DNA of 64,000 nt from Ruegeria_C sp040830705. Lineage in GTDB: Bacteria > Pseudomonadota > Alphaproteobacteria > Rhodobacterales > Rhodobacteraceae. Made by a program: the position numbers and the translations under genes. The notes below the pieces were generated by a model, which was not told the DNA's origin, did no database searches, and worked only from the letters and a program-made list of their open reading frames with translations. The stretch is taken from positions 81,509-145,508 of the forward strand of contig JBFOME010000009.1 in assembly GCA_040830705.1 (NCBI GenBank), written 5' to 3'. Below are positions 26,250-34,701 of this stretch, in pieces (the first letter of the stretch is position 1; each line of letters starts with the position of its first letter).

Positions 26250-27470
26250 TTAGCCAAACAGCGACAAGATTGTCTGCGGCGCCTGGTTCGCAATCGACAG
26301 CGACTGCACTGCCAGCTGCTGTTGCGTTTGAAGCGCTTGCAGCCGGGCAGAAACCTCTTCCATATTGGCGTCCACCATCGCGCCGATCCCGGATTTCAAC
26401 GAATCGGACAGGTTGCTGATGAAGTCCTTCTGGGTCGAGATTCGACCCTCAACGGAACCGAAAGCCGCTGAGGCATCAATGGCGGTGCCGATCAACGTTT
26501 CGATGGTGCCGAGTGCCGTGCTTGCACCGCCGGAAGTTGAAACATCAACAGAGGCCAATGCCCCCAAACCGCCGGAATTCGCGTTGGTGAACTGTCCGCT
26601 GATGAAGAGCGAATCCGCACCCTGGTTGGTAATGTCCAACTGACCCGCGTTTGCACCCGGATCATATGCCACCGTGACGTTTGCACCCGATGCTTCAATC
26701 GCAGCCTTGAGTCCTGCCGCAATGATCTCCTCAGGTGCGTTCCCGCCCGCGATATCGTTCGCGGTGACGGTATAGGACACTTCCTCTTCTCCCAAGCGAA
26801 TAGCCAAACGATCACCCGCCGCCAGCGTGCCCGGATCCGCGATCACGATACTGCCGCCGTCATCCGTGCCGCCGTTTGCGTCCAGAGAAAACGCGAAGGC
26901 ATCTTCGCTGTCCGCAGCAACGCCATCAGATCCGGCAAAAACAGCCTTGGCCGTATATCCGCCTGTAGACAGGTTCTGCCCGGTCACGCTGATCGACGAG
27001 GGGGTCACGCCACCGCTTGCATCTCGATCCAAAGAGGCCAGAAACGAGGTGGACGCGGTGTTTCCGTCAACAAGGTTCAACCCATTAAATTGCGCCGCCC
27101 CAACCACGGTCGCGATTTGGTCGCGCAGCGCCACGACATCAGCCTGGATCTTGTTGCGATCGACGTTTTCCTCTTGCGCAGCAACGATCTTGCCCTTCAT
27201 CTGGGTCAGAAGATCGGTAATGCTCTCCGAAGCGTTCCGCGCAACGGCTACCGAGGATTCACCAAGGCTCAGGCTGTCCTTGATTGCCTTGAAGCCCTGC
27301 ACATCCGATTCCATCACTTTTGAAATCGCCCAGACCGCCGAGTTGTCTTTGGCGTTGGCAACCGATTTACCGGTCGAGATCTGGTTTTGGGTGGCACCCA
27401 GGTTCTTGTTGACCATTTTCAGGGTCTGCAACGCAACCATTGCGCCGTTATTCGTCAGAATGCTGGACAT
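26250..27470 (-). CDS. Flagellin
   Basis: Filament subunit exported by the flagellar type III system. 406 residues. The conserved N-terminal D0/D1 helices (SSILTNNGAMVALQTLKMVN, then TGKSVANAKDNSAVWAISK) and C-terminal D1/D0 helices (LQTQQQLAVQSLSIANQAPQ, ending ILSLFG) flank a variable Gly/Ala/Asp-rich surface domain (about 145-320). There is no signal peptide, as expected. The 5' leader contains two small hairpins and an aaagga site; see separate entry. It is the largest product of the local flagellar cluster. Confidence 0.96.
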   Translation of the reverse strand: MSSILTNNGAMVALQTLKMVNKNLGATQNQISTGKSVANAKDNSAVWAISKVMESDVQGFKAIKDSLSLGESSVAVARNASESITDLLTQMKGKIVAAQEENVDRNKIQADVVALRDQIATVVGAAQFNGLNLVDGNTASTSFLASLDRDASGGVTPSSISVTGQNLSTGGYTAKAVFAGSDGVAADSEDAFAFSLDANGGTDDGGSIVIADPGTLAAGDRLAIRLGEEEVSYTVTANDIAGGNAPEEIIAAGLKAAIEASGANVTVAYDPGANAGQLDITNQGADSLFISGQFTNANSGGLGALASVDVSTSGGASTALGTIETLIGTAIDASAAFGSVEGRISTQKDFISNLSDSLKSGIGAMVDANMEEVSARLQALQTQQQLAVQSLSIANQAPQTILSLFG

Positions 27471-27672
27471 AGCATATCCTTTCTATGCGGGCCTTTGCCC
27501 GGTTCACGTCGCCCGAACGGGCGGTTTGAAAACGTCTTTCTGACGGCTGCGGCATCCGTAGACCGAAGTGTCGCGCCACCTTCTGAAGGTGCACGGCAAC
27601 ATTCGCCCGCGATGTCCTAATGCTTTGCTAAACGCAGCAGCCGGAATGGATCGACTTTGAGATAAACCTGCC
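27471..27672 (-). promoter_or_regulatory. Flagellin leader and promoter region
   Basis: Gene-free stretch of about 200 bases upstream of flagellin. The leader has hairpins cgggc/gcccg at 27488-27501 and cgcccg/cgggcg at 27510-27523, just upstream of the ribosome binding site at about 27478-27484. These are candidate contacts for FlbT. Further up, CTAA-N7-CTAA at 27617-27631 is a loose CtrA-like pattern. No sigma-54 promoter was convincing. Confidence 0.5.
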
Positions 27673-28029
27673 TCATGCCCGCTTTTCCAGTTTGGAAGCA
27701 CCGCCGGGCTCATGCTGTCGACGCTGCCCGGTTCGGTCATAGGTATCAAAGCCCGACTGAAGCCTCTTGAGCTCGGTCAGGCGTTCGACAACCGACCTAA
27801 GGCCAGCCAACGCAGCGTCAAAAAGGGCGCGATTCTTGTCCGCCTTGCGCCTGATGGCATCCAGATCGGCTGCCGTCGCCATCCCCTGCTCGATACTAGC
27901 CAGAAGCACTTCCTTTTCAGATGCCAGCGCGGCAACCTGATCAAGCGCGCCCGCGATCAACAACTGCCGCTCTTGATCCAGCAAAGCGTTCATTTGAGAT
28001 ATGGCAGGCAACCGCGTTCGTTTACCCAT
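27673..28029 (-). CDS. FlgN-like flagellar export chaperone
   Basis: 118-residue all-helical protein, about the size of FlgN, the chaperone for hook-associated proteins. The helix LDQERQLLIAGALDQVAALASEK and LLASIEQGM followed by a coiled region KNRALFDAALAGLRSVVERL match FlgN-type heptads; sequence identity of this family is always low. It overlaps the end of the flgJ-like gene by 8 bases, supporting co-translation. The Met at 28029 is chosen; 28032 is equally possible. Call rests on size, helicity and position. Confidence 0.68.
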   Translation of the reverse strand: MGKRTRLPAISQMNALLDQERQLLIAGALDQVAALASEKEVLLASIEQGMATAADLDAIRRKADKNRALFDAALAGLRSVVERLTELKRLQSGFDTYDRTGQRRQHEPGGASKLEKRA

Positions 28030-28306
28030 CATAATCGGCCACCAGCCCATGCATCAGGATTTCAGTCAGGCCGATCCCGCCCGCCCGCGTCATCTGAATG
28101 GCCTGTTCCCGGACCAGCATAGATGAGAACTGGTCCTCGCCCGTGCCACCACCAAAGGAACTTCGGGCAGAACCAAACCCGGCCGATTTCAACATTTCTG
28201 CCAGAAACGTCGCCTCTAGTTGGACTGCGGCTTCTTTGGCTGAAGCATGTGCCCGCGACACGACCGGAGATCCGAATCGGGCATTTTGCAGCTTTGCAGC
28301 ATCCAT
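28022..28306 (-). CDS. Rod-binding protein (FlgJ N-terminal type)
   Basis: 94-residue protein equal to the N-terminal half of FlgJ, which caps the growing rod. QLEATFLAEMLKSAGFGSAR and GEDQFSSMLVREQAIQMTRAGGIGL are the family pattern (Fxxx(L/M)LKxM ... F.sxL..e.A.qmaraGGIGLA). The muramidase domain of enterobacterial FlgJ is absent, as usual in alphaproteobacteria. gaggga lies six bases before the second ATG (28306), so that start is preferred over 28312. It is divergent from fliK. Confidence 0.85.
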   Translation of the reverse strand: MDAAKLQNARFGSPVVSRAHASAKEAAVQLEATFLAEMLKSAGFGSARSSFGGGTGEDQFSSMLVREQAIQMTRAGGIGLTEILMHGLVADYDG

Positions 28307-28384
28307 GAGCATTCCCTCAAATTGACAGCGTTTTTTCCAAAATGCCTTGAAACCGTTAAAAAAAATGCAACCGAATCCAGCTCA

Positions 28385-29785
28385 ATGTCTCCAGCGACAA
28401 CAACGATCTGGTGCAACATGCTCATTGGAAACCTGGCGTCGGTCGCTCTGGCCAAACCGGAGCCCGGCGTTAACAGCTCTGAACCACCGGCTTCGGGTCC
28501 TGCGGACTTTGCCGATTCGGTCGCCTCGATGTCGCGAGGGCAACCCGATACAGACCAGCCAAGCCGGGATACCGCTCAGTTGCCGGAAGCCGAGGCCGAT
28601 CAAGATGCCGATACCGCGCCGGGACAGAAGGATGACGCTGAAATACTCACGATGACGGGCGATGCCTCAGGGATGACATCAAAAATGCCAAAACCACTCG
28701 ATGTCACTGGGACAACCGCACAGATGGTGCATGCAATATCAAGGGAACGAGGGCGCCTCGGGACCGTTTCCGGTCGGGTTGGCCCCTCTAGCGGGCACGA
28801 AACCGAAGGTTCAGCGCCCCGCGCTGCCACAGGTGACGCGCCGGAGGCAGTGACATCGGCTCACGCCGACTCCATACGCAGCGCACAACCTCACGGCGTG
28901 ACAATCGCGCGTCTCGCGGGGGTTGGCGAGGCTGAGGCGACCACTTCGACCGTCACGCAGAATCCAGACGAAGGTAGGGGAATCCTCGGCCATAAGGCTG
29001 GCGGAGAACTGGCCAGCTTGATAACGCCAACGACAGCATCGTCAAACACGCCCCTCCCTACTCGGACACCGGATGCATTCTCCAATCCGGGGGTCGATCA
29101 AGCCAGTGCGGCCTCGCCAGAAGAGCCTGACACCGCAGCACCGCCTCCGGTACCCCGCCAAACAACCACACGACCAGTTGTTCCGGGAATTAGTGCCGTG
29201 ACCACAAAGGAACCTGGTGCTGCAATTCCTGCGATGGCCGACAGCGCGACATCTGCAGTTGAATCACCGTCCAGGCTGTTTTCTGAGGCTCGAGATGACC
29301 TTTTTCCGACCGCAACCCGATCCAATGCCGCCGTCTTTGGGACAGAGACCGCACGCGACGCGCAACGACCGGCGCAGGGCGACACTGTTCGGTTGATCGC
29401 TGCGCAAATCAACGAAGTTGTAATGCGGCGCGGCGATGGCAGCTTCGAGCTTGCGCTACATCCCGAAGAGCTTGGCAGGGTTCGGGTCGCGATGAAACCG
29501 GGCGAAGGCGTCATGACATTGGCGATCGTCGCCGAGCGGCATGAAACCCTCGATCTGATGCGCCGTCACATCGACCAGCTTGCGTCGGAGTTTCGGGAGA
29601 TGGGTTATAACGCGGTACATGTCGATCTTTCCGGGGCAGATGGCGGAGAACGTCAGGATAGGCACAGCCCGGAACCCGGCCCAGCAACACCGGAACACAA
29701 TGGCACGGACACGGCGGAGCCTGCGGCCCCCTCTCGGATTGTGGCGAACCATGATCTTTCAACCGGATTGGACTTGAGACTGTGA
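28385..29785 (+). CDS. fliK: Flagellar hook-length control protein FliK
   Basis: Molecular ruler for the hook. 466 residues from the chosen start. The first 330 residues are low-complexity, rich in Pro, Ala, Thr, Ser and Asp, as in FliK rulers. The C-terminal domain (about 340-430) carries RRGDGSFELALHPEELGRVR, MTLAIVAERHETLDLMRRHI and LASEFREMGYNAVHVDLS, the conserved switch domain. Start is uncertain: ATG 28385 or 28418, neither with a strong ribosome binding site; the frame opens further upstream but overlaps the divergent flgJ-like gene. The stop overlaps the flgD start as GTGA. Confidence 0.87.
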   Translation: MSPATTTIWCNMLIGNLASVALAKPEPGVNSSEPPASGPADFADSVASMSRGQPDTDQPSRDTAQLPEAEADQDADTAPGQKDDAEILTMTGDASGMTSKMPKPLDVTGTTAQMVHAISRERGRLGTVSGRVGPSSGHETEGSAPRAATGDAPEAVTSAHADSIRSAQPHGVTIARLAGVGEAEATTSTVTQNPDEGRGILGHKAGGELASLITPTTASSNTPLPTRTPDAFSNPGVDQASAASPEEPDTAAPPPVPRQTTTRPVVPGISAVTTKEPGAAIPAMADSATSAVESPSRLFSEARDDLFPTATRSNAAVFGTETARDAQRPAQGDTVRLIAAQINEVVMRRGDGSFELALHPEELGRVRVAMKPGEGVMTLAIVAERHETLDLMRRHIDQLASEFREMGYNAVHVDLSGADGGERQDRHSPEPGPATPEHNGTDTAEPAAPSRIVANHDLSTGLDLRL

Positions 29786-30465
29786 CCGAAACCACGCCCA
29801 TTTCGAACGCCTCATCGCCGCAAGGCAAACCTGCGGCCAGCAGCGCAACGGCGCCGTCGGCGCTGACCTCAGATTTCGAGACCTTCCTGAAAATGTTGAC
29901 GGCGCAGGCGCGCAACCAGGACCCGCTGGAGCCGTTGAATTCTTCGGAATACGCCGCGCAGCTGGCGCAGTTTTCGATGGTCGAGCAGCAGGTTCGAACC
30001 AACGAAACCCTATCGGAACTGACCACGCTGTTGGGCGGACCAAAAATGACTCAGCTTTCGGGATGGATCGGGTCTGAAGTCCGGGCGGCCGCACCTGCCT
30101 TCTTTGATGGCGCGCCGGTGCGGATATCCACGGTCCCGCGTGATCAGGCCGATAGCGCCACTCTCGTCGTGCGAAACGGATCAGCTGAGGTTGTCGACCG
30201 GCAGGTGCTGGTAATGGGCGAAAGAACCTCAACGTGGGACGGCCTGGACGCCGATGGCTTACCCCTGGCATCAGGCCATTACTCCTTCTCGGTCGAAAAC
30301 TATCGTGGCTCGGAACTGCTGGGTGAGGACAGTGCCGCGTCCTACAACAGGGTGACCGAAGCGCAGATCGAAGGTGACGATGTGATCTTGATCCTTGAGG
30401 GCGGACAGGCGATTTTGGCGCAACTGGTCACCGCAGTTCGGTCCGGCGACCCAAAATCTCTATAG
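29782..30465 (+). CDS. flgD: Flagellar hook assembly protein FlgD
   Basis: Hook cap scaffold, 227 residues. The N-terminal signature SDFETFLKMLTAQARNQDPLEPLNS (split in reading here) and EYAAQLAQFSMVEQQVRTN is strongly conserved; the middle has the FlgD Ig-like/tudor domain with DGLDADGLPLASGHYSFSVE. It starts at a GTG whose bases overlap the fliK stop, so the two are translationally coupled, the usual fliK-flgD pairing. Ends 48 bases before the phosphotransferase gene. Confidence 0.95.
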   Translation: MTETTPISNASSPQGKPAASSATAPSALTSDFETFLKMLTAQARNQDPLEPLNSSEYAAQLAQFSMVEQQVRTNETLSELTTLLGGPKMTQLSGWIGSEVRAAAPAFFDGAPVRISTVPRDQADSATLVVRNGSAEVVDRQVLVMGERTSTWDGLDADGLPLASGHYSFSVENYRGSELLGEDSAASYNRVTEAQIEGDDVILILEGGQAILAQLVTAVRSGDPKSL

Positions 30466-30512
30466 GGCCTGTCCAGACCGGGCGCCCCGTCCTAACGGAG
30501 TTCGCCCATCCC

Positions 30513-31376
30513 ATGGAGCAAGACAATCCGCCCGAAGAATTGCAGGCCGATCTGCTCCGCCTTGGGCTGATGGCACCTGCGGGCAGTTTCAGGCCCTTGC
30601 TGGGAGGGCGCACAAATCGGGTGTGGAAGCTGGTCGGGTCTGGGCCTGAGCGGGTGCTGAAGCTATACCAGAGCGCAATTCCCAATCCGCTCTTCGGCAA
30701 TGACCCGGCGCTTGAAACCCTCTGCCTGAACGCGTTGGTCACAACGGGGTTATGTCCGAAATTCCGCGCCTCCGGTGAAATCCCGAATGCGGTTTGGGTA
30801 CTCTATGAACACGCAGCGGGAACACCCTGGAGGACCGACACCGCACCGGTTGCCCGGTTGCTCGCAAAGCTCCATGCGCTCAATCCCACGCTTGCACTGC
30901 CCACGGGGTCAAATGGCAGCGCCGCTCTCGAGGCCTCGGGGGCTTACATTCTTTCTCTCTGCCATACGGCGGAACGCGAGCGATTGCTGGATCTGCGACC
31001 CACCGGCTGCGTGCTCCCAACCCCTGTGACCCGACTGATCCACGGGGATCCGGTTGCGGGCAACATCCTTGTGAACGGCACGTCGCTGGTTCTGATCGAT
31101 TGGCAATGCCCGGCAATTGGCGATCCGGCGGAGGATCTGGCACTGTTTCTGTCGCCAGCGATGATGCAGGTCTATCGCGGCGCTCCGCTACGCCCGAACG
31201 AAATCCGTGCCTTTCTAACCGCCTATCCGGATACGGAAATCGTCGCGCGGTACGAGACGCTGAAACCATGGTTCGCATGGCGCATGGCCGCCTATTGCCT
31301 GTGGCGCGCCGAAAACGGCTCCGAAGAATATGCGCAGGGGCTGCCTTTCGAACGCGCTTTGCTGGAGTCGGTTTGA
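30513..31376 (+). CDS. Phosphotransferase (choline/aminoglycoside kinase-like)
   Basis: 287-residue small-molecule kinase of the APH/choline-kinase fold. A nucleotide-binding loop is in LLGGRTNRVWKL, the catalytic loop is LIHGDPVAGNILVNG with the Asp base, and the metal-binding Asp is in LVLIDWQCPAIGDPAEDLA. Substrate could be choline, ethanolamine, a sugar or an aminoglycoside; nothing nearby decides. It follows flgD on the same strand, but a 47-base gap and unrelated function suggest it is not part of the flagellar set. Confidence 0.85.
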   Translation: MEQDNPPEELQADLLRLGLMAPAGSFRPLLGGRTNRVWKLVGSGPERVLKLYQSAIPNPLFGNDPALETLCLNALVTTGLCPKFRASGEIPNAVWVLYEHAAGTPWRTDTAPVARLLAKLHALNPTLALPTGSNGSAALEASGAYILSLCHTAERERLLDLRPTGCVLPTPVTRLIHGDPVAGNILVNGTSLVLIDWQCPAIGDPAEDLALFLSPAMMQVYRGAPLRPNEIRAFLTAYPDTEIVARYETLKPWFAWRMAAYCLWRAENGSEEYAQGLPFERALLESV

Positions 31377-31417
31377 TACCGGTCAATCCACGATGCGGGG
31401 TTGCTGCCCCGATAACT

Positions 31418-32728
31418 CTAGCGCAGGCGCCGTAGCAACCGGGGTGAGGCATAGCCATCTGGTATGAGCCCATTGGCCGTTTGATAGGACCGCACTGCGT
31501 TGATGGTCAGCGGTCCGATCCGCCCGTCGATCTTTTGGGTATCGAAACCGGCACCGGTGAGGAGACGCTGCAACTCCTTGCGCTCCGAGAAGGTCAGCGC
31601 GCGATCACCGCGGGGCCAATCCGCCGCAATAGCACCGCCACCCGCAATACGATCGGCCAAATGTCCAACACCGATCACATAGGCGTCTGCAGTGTTATAT
31701 TTCTCAAGCACCGCAAAATTGTCGAAGATCATGAAAGCTGCCCCCTGGGCCCCCGCAGGCAGCAGGATGGAAGCTTCCCCATGATCCGGCACCGATTTGC
31801 CATTTGTGTCGAGCACACCCGCCGCCGCCCAGTCCGTGGGGGACCGCTTCAGATCACGCCGGGCCTCGGCATAGTCGAACCCTTCGGGCAAACGTACCTC
31901 AACGCCCCAAGGCTGCCCTGCGATCCAGCCGAAACCGGCCAGATACGAGGCGGTCGAGGCCAATGCATCGCGCGGATCGTCAGACCAGATGTCGCGCTTG
32001 CCATCGCCGGTGAAGTCCACGGCATAACGATGGTAGGAGGTTGGCATAAACTGCGTGTGCCCCATCGCCCCGGCCCAACTGCCTTTCATGCCGCGCGCCG
32101 AAACATCGCCAGCTTCCAGAATTTGAAGCGCGGCCAGAAGTTCGGCTTCAAAAAACTCCGAACGCCGTGGATCGTAGGCCAGCGTGGTCAGCGACCGGAT
32201 CGTGTCATTGCCGCCGCGAAACGCTCCAAAAGAGCTCTCCAGCCCCCAGATCGCCGTCACAACCTCTTTCTCGACGCCGTAACGCGCCTCGATCTGCGTG
32301 AGGGCGGCATCATGCTTGGCCAGTGACGCCCGCCCATTCCTGACGCGCAAATCCGAAACTGCGCTATCCAGATATTCCCAGATCGTTTTGCTGAATTCCG
32401 ATTGATTGCGGTCAAGCCGCACCACGTCCGGGTCGATGGTTACTCCTGCGAAGGCCTGATCCAGTGTTGCGCTGCTGATCCCTTGTTGCTGCGCCTTGTC
32501 CTGAAAAGCGGACAGCCAGACCGCAAAGGGCTCGCTGGATGCAACCACCTGTACCACCTCCTGTGCCGCATCGCGGGCCGGGCGCGCCACCGGCCGTAGC
32601 GATGTGGTGACCAAGGCCAGCTGAAAGGATGCCTGTTCATTTGGAGGAGGCAGCGTTTCCGCCACCGCGCCTGTTGACCCTATTGCCGCCATAATGGTTC
32701 CGACGGCGCTCGACTTCCAGTTTATCAT
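31418..32728 (-). CDS. Lytic murein transglycosylase (MltB family) with peptidoglycan-binding domain
   Basis: Cleaves peptidoglycan glycan strands to anhydro-muropeptides. 436 residues from the ATG at 32728: a signal sequence (SAVGTIMAAIGSTGAVA), a linker, the SLT/MltB catalytic domain with IWGLESSFGAF holding the catalytic Glu, GSWAGAMGHTQFMPTSY and LASTASYLAGFGW, then a C-terminal PG_binding_1 domain (TGAGFDTQKIDGRIGPLTI, YQTANGLIPDGYAS). The open frame continues to 32809, but the signal peptide begins naturally at 32728. Single gene, convergent with the phosphotransferase. Confidence 0.92.
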   Translation of the reverse strand: MINWKSSAVGTIMAAIGSTGAVAETLPPPNEQASFQLALVTTSLRPVARPARDAAQEVVQVVASSEPFAVWLSAFQDKAQQQGISSATLDQAFAGVTIDPDVVRLDRNQSEFSKTIWEYLDSAVSDLRVRNGRASLAKHDAALTQIEARYGVEKEVVTAIWGLESSFGAFRGGNDTIRSLTTLAYDPRRSEFFEAELLAALQILEAGDVSARGMKGSWAGAMGHTQFMPTSYHRYAVDFTGDGKRDIWSDDPRDALASTASYLAGFGWIAGQPWGVEVRLPEGFDYAEARRDLKRSPTDWAAAGVLDTNGKSVPDHGEASILLPAGAQGAAFMIFDNFAVLEKYNTADAYVIGVGHLADRIAGGGAIAADWPRGDRALTFSERKELQRLLTGAGFDTQKIDGRIGPLTINAVRSYQTANGLIPDGYASPRLLRRLR

Positions 32729-32790
32729 CTGAATTATCCCGATTGCCTGCTCACCCCAAGTGTACCGCGAAACCAGCCCCGGACAAAGCA

Positions 32791-33509
32791 TCAGTCTGAT
32801 GTCTTGCAATCTTCCGCTGTTTTAAACGGTTGAGCCCGCAGATGCGCAAGTGCCTCGCGCAAGAGCGGAATGCGGCGGGGTCGGAAGAACTGGCCAGTCG
32901 GACAAAGATCGCGCATCCGGTCCAGCCGGAAAACGCGAAAGTCGCGGCGCAGATGGCACCACGCGATCAACACGCTGGAGCGATCCATATAGACGATCGA
33001 CAACGGATCAACCGTGCGCTTTGTCTCGCTGCCATGCACATCCGTATAGCCGAAACTCACCGATTGCTCGTCCCATGTCGCTTGCCGCAAGGCACCCACA
33101 TCGATGCTGGGAAGCGCAGGTCGGTCGAACCGCTAGCGGTCAGCACAGCGTGGCTCAGTCGGTGCGATTGCCGCGCAGGCAAACGACCCTGTAGCTTTTT
33201 CAGGGCGTTCGAGGCGGCAGAAGACAAGGCTGGATCGGCGATCTGTTCGACCTCTCGCAATCCCAGAACCAGCGCTTCCAGCTCTTCGTCGGTAAAGCCC
33301 AATGGCGGCAGAGTCGCGTCCTCGACCAAGGTAAAACCAAACCCCGCCTCGCCGTCGATGACAGCGCCCAGGCCGCGCAGCGTATCGATGTCGCGGTGTA
33401 CCGTCCGGGGCGACACACCAAGATCCTGCGCCAATTGCACCGAGGTCCTTGGCGCCGGGCCGGAGCGCAACGCCTGCATCAGTTGAAAAAGCCGGGCAGT
33501 CCGGGACAT
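32791..33509 (-). pseudogene. YafY/DeoR-type HTH-WYL transcription regulator, frameshifted
   Basis: A regulator split across two frames. The first part (33057-33509) gives an HTH domain (LFQLMQALRSGPAPRTSVQL, LGVSPRTVHRDIDTLRGLGA) and the following helical region. It should continue into the WYL domain, which is found in another frame (32791 to about 33120: GALRQATWDEQSVSFGYTD, VDPLSIVYMDRSSVLIAWC, FRVFRLDRM). The two join near 33105-33125; adding one base there restores a full protein of about 235 residues. It is divergent from a GST gene, a pairing common for YafY regulators. True mutation or sequencing error cannot be told apart here. Confidence 0.85.
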
Positions 33510-33619
33510 CGGCTGCGCACCTCTCCTGAGGGGATGGTCAAACTTACTCTAACGCTGCTGCCAGAAATTGTCATCAGGGCGACCTAGACTGACGGGGTTT
33601 CCTGTATCGGAGTGCCCCC

Positions 33620-34318
33620 ATGCTTACCCTGCTTACCTATCCGCCCGCGTTCGGTCAGTTCAGCTCCAGTCCCTTCTGCGTTAAGGCGGCTTACATGCTG
33701 CACCTGTCTGGCCAACGCTGGCAACGCTCCGATCTACTGAATCCGGGCAAAATGCCCCACCGCAAGCTGCCCGTGCTGCGCACGCCCGAACGGCTGCTGC
33801 CCGACAGTGACGGCATCCGGCAATGGCTTGAGGCGCAGGGGGCAAGGTTCGATGACGGACTGAGCGACGTCCAAAAGGGCCAGTCCCGCGCCCTCATTCG
33901 CATGGCTGAAGAGCACCTCTATTTTCAGATCGTCTTGGATCGCTGGGGTAATGATCAGGTCTGGCCGATTTTGCGCGAGACTTTTTTTCACGCAATCCCG
34001 AGGCTTATCCGGGGGCCGATCAGCAACTCGGTCCGCAAATCGGTCCTAAAAGGATTGAATACTCAGGGAGTGTCGCGCTTTTCGCCGCAGGAACGACTGG
34101 ATCGGGTTGAGCGCGACCTTGAAGCCATCAGCGCCTTTCTGGCGGACCGACCATTCTTACTGGGCGACGGGCCCACTGCCGCTGATCTGAGCGTGGGCCC
34201 CATGCTGGCTGCCATGCGAGCGACGCCTGCCGACACGGCATTGCGGCTGCGTATTGCAAACGACCCGCTTCTTACGGGATATTTGGACCGTGCGGATCAG
34301 GCGATTGGCTTGCAATGA
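33620..34318 (+). CDS. Glutathione S-transferase family protein (Faxc/metaxin-like)
   Basis: 232 residues. The N-terminal thioredoxin-like part has TYPPAFGQFSSSPFCVKAAY and HRKLPVLRTPERLLPDSDGI with the cis-Pro and the Ser/Asp glutathione contacts; the C-terminal helical part has FLADRPFLLGDGPTAADLSV. The long insertion around LDRWGNDQVWPILRETFF is typical of the Failed-axon-connections-like GST group in bacteria. It is divergent from the frameshifted YafY regulator, which probably controls it, and overlaps the DUF1801 gene by 4 bases. Confidence 0.87.
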   Translation: MLTLLTYPPAFGQFSSSPFCVKAAYMLHLSGQRWQRSDLLNPGKMPHRKLPVLRTPERLLPDSDGIRQWLEAQGARFDDGLSDVQKGQSRALIRMAEEHLYFQIVLDRWGNDQVWPILRETFFHAIPRLIRGPISNSVRKSVLKGLNTQGVSRFSPQERLDRVERDLEAISAFLADRPFLLGDGPTAADLSVGPMLAAMRATPADTALRLRIANDPLLTGYLDRADQAIGLQ

Positions 34319-34701
34319 CCCCTTTTCAAACGCCCAAGATCGAAGCGGCCTTTGCCGCGTTCCCGCCAGCGACGCGCGGGGGGCTGTTGCGCCTGCGCGA
34401 TCTGATCTTCGACACCGCCGCCGCGCTGCCCGAACCCGCGACGCTCAGCGAGGAGCTGAAATGGGGGCAACCCGCTTATCTGACGCGCAAGGGAACGACA
34501 ATCCGGCTGGGCGTGCCCAAACACGCTCAGTTCGGGCTGTTCGTGCATTGCCAGACCCGTTTGATCGCGGAATTCACCGAAACCTTTCCTGGCGAAGACC
34601 GGATCGAAGGTACTCGCGCGGTGCTGTTCGACGACCAGGGTGAGATTTCTGCCGAACGGCATGGCTGGCTGATCGCCCGCGCGCTGACCTATCACCGCTG
34701 A
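34315..34701 (+). CDS. DUF1801 protein
   Basis: 128-residue cytoplasmic protein recognised by the YdhG/DUF1801 pattern: FPPATRGGLLRLRDLIFDTA, LSEELKWGQPAYLTRKGTTI and QFGLFVHCQTRLIAEF. The fold is small alpha/beta; function unknown, although members are often encoded next to regulators or GSTs. It begins at an ATG overlapping the GST stop (ATGA), so the two are co-translated. Its end overlaps the convergent rnr gene by 10 bases. Confidence 0.88.
   Translation: MTPFQTPKIEAAFAAFPPATRGGLLRLRDLIFDTAAALPEPATLSEELKWGQPAYLTRKGTTIRLGVPKHAQFGLFVHCQTRLIAEFTETFPGEDRIEGTRAVLFDDQGEISAERHGWLIARALTYHR

Noticed and set aside
26827..27543. 238-codon plus-strand open frame over flagellin
   Set aside because: Shadow of the flagellin gene; flagellin is unmistakable on the minus strand.
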